From Campylobacteraceae bacterium (GTDB lineage Bacteria; Campylobacterota; Campylobacteria; Campylobacterales; Arcobacteraceae), in assembly GCA_013215985.1 (NCBI GenBank), contig JABSOL010000004.1, forward strand, positions 1 through 49,997: a stretch of 49,997 nt of DNA, read 5' to 3'. Of the stretch, positions 28,008 to 38,452 are shown piece after piece. The first letter of the stretch is position 1, and every line of letters begins with the position of its first letter. A model generated the notes under the pieces. The model saw only the letters and a program-made list of their open reading frames with translations, ran no database searches and was not told the DNA's origin. The position numbers and the translations under genes were made by a program.

Positions 28008-29270
28008 GTGTTTATTATGCAAGATTTAAATAAACTAAGAGAATTAGCGAATGATATCACAGTTTTATATGTGGAAGATAATGATCTAGCTCGAGAAAAA
28101 ACGTGTGAGTTATTTAAAAGAATATTTAAAGAAGTTTATACTGCTTCAAACGGACAAGATGGTTTAGCTTTATATATGAAACACAAATTTGATTTGGTTA
28201 TTACTGACATTGTTATGGCAAAACTCAATGGACTTGAAATGATTATTTCAATAAAACAAGTCTATAAATCTCAAAGAGTCATATTCTTATCTTCTTATTC
28301 TGATATAAACTTTTTAACACAAGCAATAGAATTGGGTGTTGACGGTTTTATTTTTAAACCCATTGATAGAGATAAACTTTTTGATGTCCTTCATAAAATA
28401 TTAATGCAAATAAAATATACGAGAGAGAATAAACAATACAAAACAAACTTGGAAGATTTAGTTAACCAAAGAACAAAACAGTTAAAAGAAAAGAATATTA
28501 TTTTATTGAAAACATTAGAAGAAGTTAAAAAAGCAAACTATTTAAAAGAAGAAATGAAGATAGCACAATCAGTCCAGCAAAACTTTTTGCCAAAAGAAAT
28601 ACCAAACAATAATAAGATGGAGGTTGCAACTCATTTTGAGGCAGCTCAATTTGTTGGTGGAGATTATTATGATTTTTTCTTTTCGAGTGATGGCGCAATT
28701 AATATAGTAATAGCAGATGTATCAGGACATGGCCTTGGACCAGCCATTAATATGAGTAGTTTTAGAGGTATATGCAGAGCCGTTCTATCAACATCATCTT
28801 ATTTTCAAGAGCAAGTTGAACATATCAATAATATGGTCTGCTCAGATGCAAAAAATAATAGTTTTTTTATTACCGCATTTTTTATCAAATTTTATGAAAA
28901 ACAAAATAGAATCACTTATATTGGAGCTGGTCACAATGATATTTTATATTTTAATTCAAAAAAAAACTCTTTAGAGAATTTAAGTTCTGTATCTATTCCG
29001 TTGGGAATATTTGAGACAAGTAAATATCAAGTTACTGAAAAACATATTTCTAAAAATGATTTCATGGTTTTATATACAGATGGTTTAAGCGAAGCAATCA
29101 ATGAAAAAGGAGAAATGTATGGCCTAGATAGACTCATACGAACAATTAAACAAAATACTCATACGAGTGCATCTGAACTTTTAAACTGTATTACATTATC
29201 CTTGAAAAATTTTATACAAGAAAAAGAAAAAAATGATGATACTACAATCCTTATCAGTAAATTTCTATAA
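28008..29270 (+). CDS. Response regulator with PP2C/SpoIIE (RsbU-like) phosphatase domain
   Basis: REC DLVITDIVMAK; AQSVQQNFLPKEIP, FVGGDYYDFF, IADVSGHGLGPA, DDTTILI. Confidence 0.9.
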   Translation: MFIMQDLNKLRELANDITVLYVEDNDLAREKTCELFKRIFKEVYTASNGQDGLALYMKHKFDLVITDIVMAKLNGLEMIISIKQVYKSQRVIFLSSYSDINFLTQAIELGVDGFIFKPIDRDKLFDVLHKILMQIKYTRENKQYKTNLEDLVNQRTKQLKEKNIILLKTLEEVKKANYLKEEMKIAQSVQQNFLPKEIPNNNKMEVATHFEAAQFVGGDYYDFFFSSDGAINIVIADVSGHGLGPAINMSSFRGICRAVLSTSSYFQEQVEHINNMVCSDAKNNSFFITAFFIKFYEKQNRITYIGAGHNDILYFNSKKNSLENLSSVSIPLGIFETSKYQVTEKHISKNDFMVLYTDGLSEAINEKGEMYGLDRLIRTIKQNTHTSASELLNCITLSLKNFIQEKEKNDDTTILISKFL

Positions 29271-29307
29271 GATTTAAGAATTTTATTCATTTATTTACTT
29301 TTTACTT

Positions 29308-29340
29308 CTGCATTTTATTTGCAACTTGTTATGGAAAACT
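29308..29340 (+). promoter_or_regulatory. TTGCA tandem box 2 (weak -10)
   Basis: CTGCA-ttttat-TTGCA then acttgttatgg-aaaact. Confidence 0.5.
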
Positions 29341-29378
29341 TTTAAATATAAGTCGTTTAACTTATTTGGAGGTGTAAA

Positions 29379-30770
29379 ATGACAAATGTAATCTTATCTG
29401 GTGGAAATGGTACAAGACTTTGGCCCATTTCAAGAAGCCATATGCCTAAACAATTCATAAAAATTACATCTAACTACTCTTTATTTCAAGATACAATTTT
29501 AAGAAATAAAATCTTTACAAATAAGTTTTTAATAGTCTGTAATGAGCAAAATTATTTTATTGCAAAAGAACAAATTAATCAACTTATAAATGAATTCTCA
29601 TTGGATTTAGATGTTGAATTTATTCTAGAATCTATTGGAAGAAATACAGCTGCTGCAATTATAATAGCCAGTTTATATCTAGATAAGAATGAAGTTCTTT
29701 TAGTAACTCCATGTGACCACACAATTAAAGGAGAAAAAGATTATAAAAAAGCAGTAAATAAAGCCATTCTCAATTCAAAAGAAGATTATATAAGTATTTT
29801 TGGAATAAAAGCATTATCCGCGAACACTGCCTATGGTTATATCAAAGCACATAACGAAGATGTGGAAAAATTTTATGAAAAACCTAATCTTGATAAAGCA
29901 AATGAATATAAACTTGCGGGATATTTCTGGAATAGCGGAATGTTTTGTTTTAAAGCAAAACATTTATTAAGTGAAGCGATAGAACACGCTTTAGATGTTT
30001 ATGAGATGTGTATGTATGCATTTAAAAGTGTATCAAAATCAAAACCATTATTATTAAACAGTGAATTAATGAAAAATATTCCAGATATAAGTATTGATTG
30101 TGCTGTTATGGAAAACTCTTATAAATTAAAAATGGTCAGATCGAAATTCTACTGGAATGATGTAGGTAGTTTTGATGCTATTTATGATGAATTGCCAAAA
30201 GAAAAAACAAATGCAATTACTTATAAGAATGAAAAACCATTATTGATCAACTCTTCAACTAATTTGGTAATTGCAAACAATAAAAAAGTAGTACTTTTAA
30301 ATGTTGATGATTTGATAGTTATTGATACCCGTGATGCTTTGTTAATTGCAAAAAAAGGAAAAAGTGAAGATGTAAAAGATGTTGTGAAAAAATTGAATAT
30401 TGAGGGATCATCTATAACGCAAGAATATCCCTTGGTACACAGACCCTGGGGTACTTATAATTTACTGGAAAGTAAAGACAATTATAAATTTAAAACTATT
30501 TTAGTAAAACCAAAACATCGACTCTCTTTACAAAAACATTATCATAGAAGTGAACACTGGATTGTATTGAAAGGAACAGCTACTGTTACTATTGGAAAAA
30601 TTAAAAAGCTTGTGCATGTAAATGAATCTGTTTTTATTCCTTTGGGTACTAAACATAGATTATCAAATAAAGGGAAAAGCAATTTACTCTTAGTAGAAGT
30701 TCAAGTGGGAGATTACCTCGGAGAAGATGATATTGTAAGATATAAAGATGATTATAAACGAATAGGATAA
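29379..30770 (+). CDS. manC: Mannose-1-phosphate guanylyltransferase/mannose-6-phosphate isomerase
   Basis: VILSGGNGTRLWPISRSHMPKQF, VHRPWGTYNLLE, KPKHRLSLQKHYHRSEHWIV. Confidence 0.93.
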   Translation: MTNVILSGGNGTRLWPISRSHMPKQFIKITSNYSLFQDTILRNKIFTNKFLIVCNEQNYFIAKEQINQLINEFSLDLDVEFILESIGRNTAAAIIIASLYLDKNEVLLVTPCDHTIKGEKDYKKAVNKAILNSKEDYISIFGIKALSANTAYGYIKAHNEDVEKFYEKPNLDKANEYKLAGYFWNSGMFCFKAKHLLSEAIEHALDVYEMCMYAFKSVSKSKPLLLNSELMKNIPDISIDCAVMENSYKLKMVRSKFYWNDVGSFDAIYDELPKEKTNAITYKNEKPLLINSSTNLVIANNKKVVLLNVDDLIVIDTRDALLIAKKGKSEDVKDVVKKLNIEGSSITQEYPLVHRPWGTYNLLESKDNYKFKTILVKPKHRLSLQKHYHRSEHWIVLKGTATVTIGKIKKLVHVNESVFIPLGTKHRLSNKGKSNLLLVEVQVGDYLGEDDIVRYKDDYKRIG

Positions 30771-30780
30771 AGGATTTTAG

Positions 30781-31950
30781 ATGAAAGCAATGATTTTAGC
30801 TGCAGGTAGAGGAACAAGGGTTCAACCAATTACAAATGATATTCCAAAAGCAATGATTCAACTTCTTCAAAAACCTGTTTTAGAATCAATTATTGAACAT
30901 TTAAAAAACAATGGAATAACACAAATCATCATAAATACAAGTTATCTCTCTACACAAATTGAACAATATTTTGGAAATGGCAGCAGATTAGGCGTTCACA
31001 TTGCTTACTCTTTTGAGGGTGAAAAAGTAAAAAAAGAATTAATTCCCCACGCACTAGGAAGTGCGGGAGGAATGAAAAAGATTCAAGAGGATAATGCATT
31101 TTTTGATGATACATTTTTAGTATTATGCGCAGATGCTTTAATTGATTTAGATATAAAAAAAGTAATCAAAATACACAAAGAAAAAAAAGCACTTGTTACA
31201 ATTGCCCTTAAAAACGTTTCTAAAAAAGATGTACATAAATATGGCATCGTGAAACTAGATAAAAATAATAAAATAGTCTCTTTTCAAGAAAAACCTAAGA
31301 GAGAAGATGCCTCATCTACATTGGCAAATACGGGAATATATGTTTTTGAACCAGAAATTTTCAATTTTATACCCTCAGGCGTTAAATACGATATTGGAAG
31401 TGAATTACTTCCTATCCTTGTTTCTAAAAAATTAAAGGTGTATGGTATAACGATTCCTTATGAGTGGATAGATATTGGTAATGTAAATGACTTTTATTAT
31501 GCGACAAGCGCAATATTGAAAGGAGAAATAAAAAATTATAAGATATTTGAACAAGAGATAAAAAAAGGAATTTTTGTCGGTTTAAATGTAAAGGTTGATT
31601 TTGACAAAGTTAATATTACTCCTCCTGTTTTTATAGGTTCTTCAACAAAAATAGATGAAGGTGTAACTATCATAGGACCTTGTATGATTGGATCGAATTG
31701 TCATATCAAAAAAAATGTTTTATTAAAAAAATCTATTATTGATGACTATAAAAAAATCGTTTTTCCTGCCTCGATAGAGAATAAAATCATTTTTTCACAT
31801 TCTATTATATCCTTAGATGGAACTCTTCTTGATACTCAAGAGTGTAACATGAATTGGCTTGTTGAAGATGTTCGAGTAAAAACAAAACAAACATTCCTTG
31901 AAAAAAATATTTCGAAATTATTAAAACAAAGAAGTACAAATGAAAACTGA
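30781..31950 (+). CDS. Sugar-nucleotide pyrophosphorylase (NDP-hexose guanylyl/uridylyltransferase type)
   Basis: MKAMILAAGRGTRVQPITNDIPKAM, C-terminal LbH repeats. Confidence 0.88.
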   Translation: MKAMILAAGRGTRVQPITNDIPKAMIQLLQKPVLESIIEHLKNNGITQIIINTSYLSTQIEQYFGNGSRLGVHIAYSFEGEKVKKELIPHALGSAGGMKKIQEDNAFFDDTFLVLCADALIDLDIKKVIKIHKEKKALVTIALKNVSKKDVHKYGIVKLDKNNKIVSFQEKPKREDASSTLANTGIYVFEPEIFNFIPSGVKYDIGSELLPILVSKKLKVYGITIPYEWIDIGNVNDFYYATSAILKGEIKNYKIFEQEIKKGIFVGLNVKVDFDKVNITPPVFIGSSTKIDEGVTIIGPCMIGSNCHIKKNVLLKKSIIDDYKKIVFPASIENKIIFSHSIISLDGTLLDTQECNMNWLVEDVRVKTKQTFLEKNISKLLKQRSTNEN

Positions 31951-34333
31951 AAAACAAAAAGTCTTATACATAGATACACCTTTTTTAGGACTTTATGGTG
32001 GTGATAAAAATAGAAGTAAATTTTTATTCAAATCTTTATGCCTGAAATATGATACGGATATACTAATTATTGAAGATAAAGAGTATGAGAGTAAAATTTT
32101 AAAAAAACATGAAATCAATAAAATGTATATAATTAAAAGTAAAAAAGAATCTTTTTATTTACCACAATCAATCCACAGTTTTGATAAAAAACAAATAAAT
32201 TATTTTAAAAAAATACTACGATTAAATCAATATGATTTGCTAGTTTTTAAGTTTAATTCAACTGCAATCTTAGCAAATATTGCAAAAAAAAATCTACCTT
32301 TTTCAAATATAATCATTGATGTGGATATGTTAAGTTCTCGAATATGTTATGACTCATGGATAAATAATAAAAGTTTAAAAAATAGATATTATTTAATTGA
32401 ATATTTTAAATTATATTATTTTGAAAAAAGATTTTTAAAAAATAATTTTACATTTTTTTATACCAATGAAAAAGAAATCAATCTGGTAAAAAATAAATAC
32501 AAGCTGCAAAACATTAATAATCACAAAGTATTACCCAATGTCTTTTATGAACTTACAAGTGACAAAAAATGTAAAAATAAAAATAGGTTTATTCTATTTT
32601 ACGGTATGTTGAACTCAACAGTTAATATTAGTGCTTATACATTTTTAAAAGACAAGATTTATCCATTGATAAAAGATTTTTTGATTAAAGAAAATATAAA
32701 AATTCTAGTTATAGGAAGAAATAAAACCAGCTTATATAATAAAGCATATACAAATATTGAGGTTATTGGAGAAGTAGATGATTTAACTGCTTATATCAAA
32801 GCAAGTGAATTTGTTTGTTTGCCTCTTGTAATCGCATCTGGAACATTGACAAGAATACTTGAAGCAGCTTACTTAAAAAAAGTTGTTTTGACAACTACTA
32901 TTGGTGTTGAGGGATTAGATATGAAAGATTGCATTTTTATTGAAGATAAAGCAAAAAATATTGCTTTAAAATTTATTGAACTAGCACTTAATAAAAATGA
33001 ATGTAAGGAAACTGGAATAAAGGCTTATTCTTATGTTGTTAAAAAACATTCACAAAAAGAAGTTTCAAAAAAACTATATGCTTTCATAAAAAATCTAAAA
33101 GTAAAAAAAATAAATGTCATTCATATCCCTAGACGTTTTACCCAAACACATTGGGGTGGAACTGAAAATGTGATTTTATCTTATGCTAAAGGATTAAAAA
33201 AATTCCATATTAAGTCCCAAGTGTATACTACAAAAATATTAAACAGTAAAGAAAAAGAAAATATACAGGGAATTAAGATCAGAAGATTCTCATATTTTTA
33301 TCCATATATAAATTTAAGCAAAAGAATTAAAGAAAAATTAAATCTTATTGGTGGAAATGTATTTTCTTTTTCTTTATTATTTTCTTTATTGTTTAAAAAA
33401 AATATCGACTTGATACATCTGCATACATTTAAAAGAATAGGCTCAATTGCAAGAATTGTTTGTAAACTACGGAATATACCTTATATTGTTTCAATTCATG
33501 GAGGTATCTATAATCGAAATGGAATAGAAACAAATAAGAATTATTTTAGAAATAGTTTTGAGTGGGGCAAAATTTTAGGTTTTTTACTAGGATCTAGAAG
33601 AGTGATAAAAGATTCAAATGCAGTTATATGTTTAAACAAAAAAGAGTATGTAAAGATCAAAGAAAAGGAGAATAATAAAAATATTTTTTTATTACCAAAT
33701 AGTGTTGATGTTTCTATATTTTCAAAACCTAAGAATCAAAACTTACGAAAGAAATATGATTTGCATAAAAATGCGTTTATTTGTTTGGTTAGTGCTAGAA
33801 TTGATAAACAAAAAAACCAATTATTACTTTTGAAGGTATTGAAGAAGATAAAAAATGAACATGAAAATATTCATATATTGTTCGTAGGAAATATTACTGA
33901 TATTGAATATTATAAGAAAATACAAGAATATATTTATATGAACTCTTTAGAAAAATATATCACATTCATTACTCATATCAAACCAGAATCAAAAGAGTTA
34001 ATCGATGTTTATTTAAACTCAAATGTATTAGTACTTCCCTCAAGTCATGAACCTTTTGGAATTGTTGTGCTTGAAGCCTGGGCCAGTTCCCTACCAGTTA
34101 TTGTAAGCGAAGTAGCTGGAGTTTGTAATAGTATTGAAGATAAAAAAGATGCATTGATTTTTGAAAATAACTCAATTGAATCTTTGGAGAAAAATCTACT
34201 TTCTTTGATAAAAGATAAATCGCTACAAAACACCTTAATTAAAAATGCGAAAAAGACTGTTATGACATTTGATACAGACATTATTAACGCTCGAATAAAC
34301 TCAATATACAGACAACTTCTTAGTAGAAAATAA
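31940..34333 (+). CDS. Tandem fusion of two glycosyltransferase (GT4-type) modules
   Basis: First module ends about KKISK...SQKEVSKKLYAFIKNL; second begins INVIHIPRRFTQTHWGGTENVILSYAKGL and has EPFGIVVLEAWASSLPVIVSEVAG. Confidence 0.8.
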   Translation: MKTEKQKVLYIDTPFLGLYGGDKNRSKFLFKSLCLKYDTDILIIEDKEYESKILKKHEINKMYIIKSKKESFYLPQSIHSFDKKQINYFKKILRLNQYDLLVFKFNSTAILANIAKKNLPFSNIIIDVDMLSSRICYDSWINNKSLKNRYYLIEYFKLYYFEKRFLKNNFTFFYTNEKEINLVKNKYKLQNINNHKVLPNVFYELTSDKKCKNKNRFILFYGMLNSTVNISAYTFLKDKIYPLIKDFLIKENIKILVIGRNKTSLYNKAYTNIEVIGEVDDLTAYIKASEFVCLPLVIASGTLTRILEAAYLKKVVLTTTIGVEGLDMKDCIFIEDKAKNIALKFIELALNKNECKETGIKAYSYVVKKHSQKEVSKKLYAFIKNLKVKKINVIHIPRRFTQTHWGGTENVILSYAKGLKKFHIKSQVYTTKILNSKEKENIQGIKIRRFSYFYPYINLSKRIKEKLNLIGGNVFSFSLLFSLLFKKNIDLIHLHTFKRIGSIARIVCKLRNIPYIVSIHGGIYNRNGIETNKNYFRNSFEWGKILGFLLGSRRVIKDSNAVICLNKKEYVKIKEKENNKNIFLLPNSVDVSIFSKPKNQNLRKKYDLHKNAFICLVSARIDKQKNQLLLLKVLKKIKNEHENIHILFVGNITDIEYYKKIQEYIYMNSLEKYITFITHIKPESKELIDVYLNSNVLVLPSSHEPFGIVVLEAWASSLPVIVSEVAGVCNSIEDKKDALIFENNSIESLEKNLLSLIKDKSLQNTLIKNAKKTVMTFDTDIINARINSIYRQLLSRK

Positions 34334-34344
34334 CAGATAAGTAT

Positions 34345-34377
34345 TTGCAATCTATTTGCATAAAAAAACGTTAATAT
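34345..34377 (+). promoter_or_regulatory. TTGCA tandem box 3 plus -10
   Basis: TTGCA-atctat-TTGCA-taaaaaaacgt-TAATAT. Confidence 0.65.
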
Positions 34378-34402
34378 TTTGTATTAAATAAAGGAGTTTG
34401 GG

Positions 34403-35557
34403 ATGCATATTTTATGGATAAACAATAAAGCTTCAAGAGGTGGTGGTGCTGAACAATATGTTTATAATACAGTAAAGCATTTAAATAATAAAGGAATAAA
34501 ATCCTCTCTTCTTTATGACCCAAACATTGAAGTAGAAAGTGAATTCCTTAATATATTTCATAGTGCTTTTCCTCTAGTTTGTGTCAAAGAACAAATAGAA
34601 AATATTAATCCCGATATCTTATATATACACCAGTTGCATGATTTTGATACTTATAAAGAGATTATGAAATGTAAGGTTATAAAAATAAGATTTTATCATG
34701 ATCATAAATTATTTTGTTTAAGAGAACATAAATACAAAACCTTGAGTAAAAAAACCTGTACTTGTAAAACAGGTTTTGACTGTTATACTTGTTTGGGATT
34801 TATCAATAAAACTCAAAATGGTTTTAAAATAGCAAGTCTTGGAAAACTTAAAAAACTTCAAAATATCAACAAACTTTTAGATGGTTTTGTTGTTGGGTCC
34901 AACTATATGAAAGAACATTTAAAACTTCATCATTTTGATGAATCAAAAATAATTATTAATCCTTTATATGCAAATGACAATATTAAATATAAAAAGAATG
35001 TGAATCGAAGCAACAATAAAACATTGTTATATGTAGGACAATTATTAACAGGAAAAGGTATAGATATTTTATTAGATGCAATGACTGCTATTGATAAATC
35101 ATATTCCTTAAAAATTGTAGGAAAAGGTGTTCAAGAAGAATTTCTTAAACAGTACTCAGAAAAATTAAACTTACAAAATAGAGTAGAATTTGTTGGATAC
35201 GTTAAGCATGAAGAATTGTCATTTTATTATCAAAATGCATATTGTTTAATTGTACCAAGCAGAATTCCTGAAACATTTAACTTAACAGGTGTTGAAGCTT
35301 TAAAAGCTGGACTTCCAGTTATTGCAGCGAATGAGGGAGCAATAAAAGAGTGGTTGAGCGATGGTAAAAATGGTTTTCTTTTTGAATCAAACAATTCTAC
35401 AGACTTGGCTTTTAAGATAAATAAACTGATTTCAAATGAAACCTTGCATCAAGTTTTTTGTCACAATGCTTTTAAAAGTACATTACATGACTTTAAAAGT
35501 CAAACCCATATAGATAATTTAATTGCGATGTTTGGTCAAAAAACAAAAGGAGTTTAA
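34403..35557 (+). CDS. Glycosyltransferase family 4 with Cys cluster
   Basis: RGGGAEQYVYNTVKHL, CTCKTGFDCYTCLGF, PETFNLTGVEALKAGLPVIAANEGAIKE. Confidence 0.85.
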   Translation: MHILWINNKASRGGGAEQYVYNTVKHLNNKGIKSSLLYDPNIEVESEFLNIFHSAFPLVCVKEQIENINPDILYIHQLHDFDTYKEIMKCKVIKIRFYHDHKLFCLREHKYKTLSKKTCTCKTGFDCYTCLGFINKTQNGFKIASLGKLKKLQNINKLLDGFVVGSNYMKEHLKLHHFDESKIIINPLYANDNIKYKKNVNRSNNKTLLYVGQLLTGKGIDILLDAMTAIDKSYSLKIVGKGVQEEFLKQYSEKLNLQNRVEFVGYVKHEELSFYYQNAYCLIVPSRIPETFNLTGVEALKAGLPVIAANEGAIKEWLSDGKNGFLFESNNSTDLAFKINKLISNETLHQVFCHNAFKSTLHDFKSQTHIDNLIAMFGQKTKGV

Positions 35558-35558
35558 A

Positions 35559-36746
35559 ATGAAATCTTTTGGAAAATTAAGCTTCAAAGGAAGTGCACAT
35601 TTTGAAGAGAAAATGACAAGTCTATTAAATGATATATCTAGTGATATTGAAAATGTTATTGATTTAAAATCCTATACATGTGTAATTTTAATTGGAGGTT
35701 ATGGAAGAGGAGAAGGAGGTGTAATAAAAATAAATAATATTGAATTCCCTCATAACAATTTGGACTTTTTAATTGTTTCAAAAAATATTGGAAAAACAAA
35801 AAAGATACAACTTAAAAACAACATCAATTCCATAATCACAACTCATTGCAAGCGTGTTAACATAGATTTTGACCTCTCAATTATCTGTGAATTTACATTA
35901 AAAATATGTGAACCTTTGGTCATCACTTATGATATGAAATATGGACATAAAGTAATTAATGGTGACTTCTCTTTTTTTACGCGTATGAAACGTTTTGATA
36001 TTGAAAATATACCAAATTGGGATATACGGAACTTGATGGTAAATAGAGGAACCCTTCTTATCATAAATGATTTAATACTTGCAAAAAAAAACCGTACAAT
36101 AAAAGACCTAAAAACAATAATTAAACATTGTGTGAAAGCAATCATAGGATATGGAGATGCTCTTTTATATTATTATGGTGATTATCATTACTCTTATGTT
36201 GAAAAAAAAATACGTATGTCAAAACAAAACAATGTAGATGATGCATTTAAGAAAATGTACAATGATGCAATGGATTTTAGATTTGAACCAAATTACGAAA
36301 AATATTTACAACTTGATTTAATTACATTCCAAAATAGTGTGAAAGATATAGTCAAACAAATACATTTAACCTGTGAATCAATATCTTTAGGTAAAAAAGA
36401 TATCAAATGGAAAAGTTACTTTGAAACTGCATTATCAAACTCTTTCTTAGATACCTTAAATATTAAGATGATTTTGAAAAATATTCCCAATTTATTTTTA
36501 CCAAATCATTTTATAAAAGACTTAACTCTAAAAAATAAATTAAGAGCAAAAATACTTGGAAAGAGAGGAGTACTTCCGCTACTTTTTCCATATGTGGCTT
36601 TTGGAATGCAAGATAAAAATATGGAATTACTCAATAGTTTTTTTAATATTAAAACTACTGATAAAACAGTCTTAAAACAACAATATCTTTTGTATTGGAG
36701 AAAATATATAAACAATAATTTTTCTTTAAAAGAGTATGGTTTATAA
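35559..36746 (+). CDS. Hypothetical protein with pol-beta-like nucleotidyltransferase signature
   Basis: VILIGGYGRGEGGVIK...NNLDFLIVSKN...NIDFDLSII. Confidence 0.55.
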   Translation: MKSFGKLSFKGSAHFEEKMTSLLNDISSDIENVIDLKSYTCVILIGGYGRGEGGVIKINNIEFPHNNLDFLIVSKNIGKTKKIQLKNNINSIITTHCKRVNIDFDLSIICEFTLKICEPLVITYDMKYGHKVINGDFSFFTRMKRFDIENIPNWDIRNLMVNRGTLLIINDLILAKKNRTIKDLKTIIKHCVKAIIGYGDALLYYYGDYHYSYVEKKIRMSKQNNVDDAFKKMYNDAMDFRFEPNYEKYLQLDLITFQNSVKDIVKQIHLTCESISLGKKDIKWKSYFETALSNSFLDTLNIKMILKNIPNLFLPNHFIKDLTLKNKLRAKILGKRGVLPLLFPYVAFGMQDKNMELLNSFFNIKTTDKTVLKQQYLLYWRKYINNNFSLKEYGL

Positions 36747-36756
36747 AGGGTTTATT

Positions 36757-37581
36757 ATGATTTGTTTAACAGGTGACTTACATCATAAAAGTTTGAAAAC
36801 ACTTAATCAAAAACATTGTAATATCACTGAAATACAAACAGCACAAGCTTTTTTAAAACGATTGGAAAAACACAAGGTTAAAATGACACTTTTTATAACA
36901 GGAAAATCTTTTTTGGAAGAATTTGACGATGTCTCTGAAATTATATTCAATCCCTTGATTGAAACAGGAGGACATAATTATGATGCATTTGAATGTGAGT
37001 TTTTTCATCGTGTTTGGAATAAATTGACAAAAAATTACAATGGTCCAAAATGGATTCAAAAAAAGGATGTTTTTAAAACTATGGATATCATTTACAAAAT
37101 GTCTGGAAAAACTATTAAGGTGTGGAGAAATCACATGTATATGCATGGAATCAATACAGAAGAAGTTCTTTTTAAAGAAGGAATAAAAATATGCTCCGAT
37201 GGTGTTTCAAAAAGTTCATATGGACTTCAACAACATAAAACAGGATTATATAATTTACCTATAAATATTATTCCAGACCATGAACATTTAATTCATGCAG
37301 AACGAACTCCCCAGTGGATTAAATCCTGGCAAAAAAGGTATAAGTGGAGTGATGATTTTGGTCCAAATTCTTATCATATTAAAGAGTGGACAAAAATGGT
37401 TTTAGAACAATTAAAAGATAATGAAGAAAAAGGGCTACTGTCCAATGTTATCATCCATCCAATCACAATGTACTTGTGTGATAAATTTGAAAAAGTAGAT
37501 GAAATACTTGCATATATATCAAGCTGTGAGAATATACATATGAGCGATCTATTAACTCAAAAAGGACTAAATCATGTTTAA
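36757..37581 (+). CDS. Polysaccharide deacetylase-like (NodB-fold) protein
   Basis: MICLTGDLHH..., KHKVKMTLFITGKSFLEE, IETGGHNYDAF. Confidence 0.6.
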   Translation: MICLTGDLHHKSLKTLNQKHCNITEIQTAQAFLKRLEKHKVKMTLFITGKSFLEEFDDVSEIIFNPLIETGGHNYDAFECEFFHRVWNKLTKNYNGPKWIQKKDVFKTMDIIYKMSGKTIKVWRNHMYMHGINTEEVLFKEGIKICSDGVSKSSYGLQQHKTGLYNLPINIIPDHEHLIHAERTPQWIKSWQKRYKWSDDFGPNSYHIKEWTKMVLEQLKDNEEKGLLSNVIIHPITMYLCDKFEKVDEILAYISSCENIHMSDLLTQKGLNHV

Positions 37582-38452
37582 TAAACACGTTTCAATAATA
37601 ATTAGAACGAAAGATTCATCAATTATAATTGCTCAAACACTAAAAGCCCTATTTTCACAAACATTTAGACATTTTGATTTGATTATTGTTGATTCAGGCT
37701 CGAAGGATGATACCTTGGTAAAATGCTCTAAATATAAACATACTCTTATAAAAATAAAAGCCCAAGATTATCATCCAGGAAAAGTTATAAATTATGTTTT
37801 AGAACAGTGTGATACAGATGTTATTGTTTTTCTAAATTCAGACTGTGTTATGCTACTTACAAATACCTTACAGCTTTTATTGGATGCCCTTGAGCTTGAA
37901 AATATACACGCAGTATTTGCAAGGCAAATTTGCCGTCCCGAAGCAACATCTTGTGTTAGAAGAGATTATGAAGTATCTTTTCCTATGGGAGAAAAACCAG
38001 AATGGATGCACTTTTCTCTTCCTCTTGCTGCAATTAAAAAAGAGGTTTGGAGGGAAGTTCCTTTTTATACCCAATCGTGGGCTTCTGAGGATACAAAATG
38101 GGCAATAGATATCAAAAAGAAAGGATATCACGTTCAATATGTAAAAGATGCTTTGGTAATGCACTCTCACAATTATAATTTCAAACAACTGTTTAATAGA
38201 AAATATGTTGAAGGTGAAGCGGATGTATATATTTTTAATATAGAATTAAATATTTTTACAGTGATTAAAAATTATGGCACTTCGGTTTATCATGATTTTG
38301 TTTTTCATTTAAAATATTTTGATGTATTGGGTTTTTTTAAATCATTAATATTTAGATTAGTTTACCATTATGCTTATTATAGAGGACATCAAAATGGCCT
38401 TAAAAGAAAAAAATCTAATGATAAAGAAGTAACATTTGGTAATTATCAATAA
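37574..38452 (+). CDS. Glycosyltransferase family 2
   Basis: VSIIIRTKDSSIIIAQTLKALFSQTFRHFDLIIVDSGSKDDT, FLNSDCVML. Confidence 0.92.
   Translation: MFNKHVSIIIRTKDSSIIIAQTLKALFSQTFRHFDLIIVDSGSKDDTLVKCSKYKHTLIKIKAQDYHPGKVINYVLEQCDTDVIVFLNSDCVMLLTNTLQLLLDALELENIHAVFARQICRPEATSCVRRDYEVSFPMGEKPEWMHFSLPLAAIKKEVWREVPFYTQSWASEDTKWAIDIKKKGYHVQYVKDALVMHSHNYNFKQLFNRKYVEGEADVYIFNIELNIFTVIKNYGTSVYHDFVFHLKYFDVLGFFKSLIFRLVYHYAYYRGHQNGLKRKKSNDKEVTFGNYQ

Noticed and set aside
25342-28060. Minus-strand ORFs at 25342, 26607 and 27872
   Set aside because: Antisense to GT4, Wzx and RsbW/RsbU genes; F/S/L-rich spurious frames
34045-38188. Minus-strand ORFs at 34045, 35927, 36506, 36853, 37877 and plus ORF 37845
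   Set aside because: Overlap strong CDSs in other frames; no independent RBS or motif support
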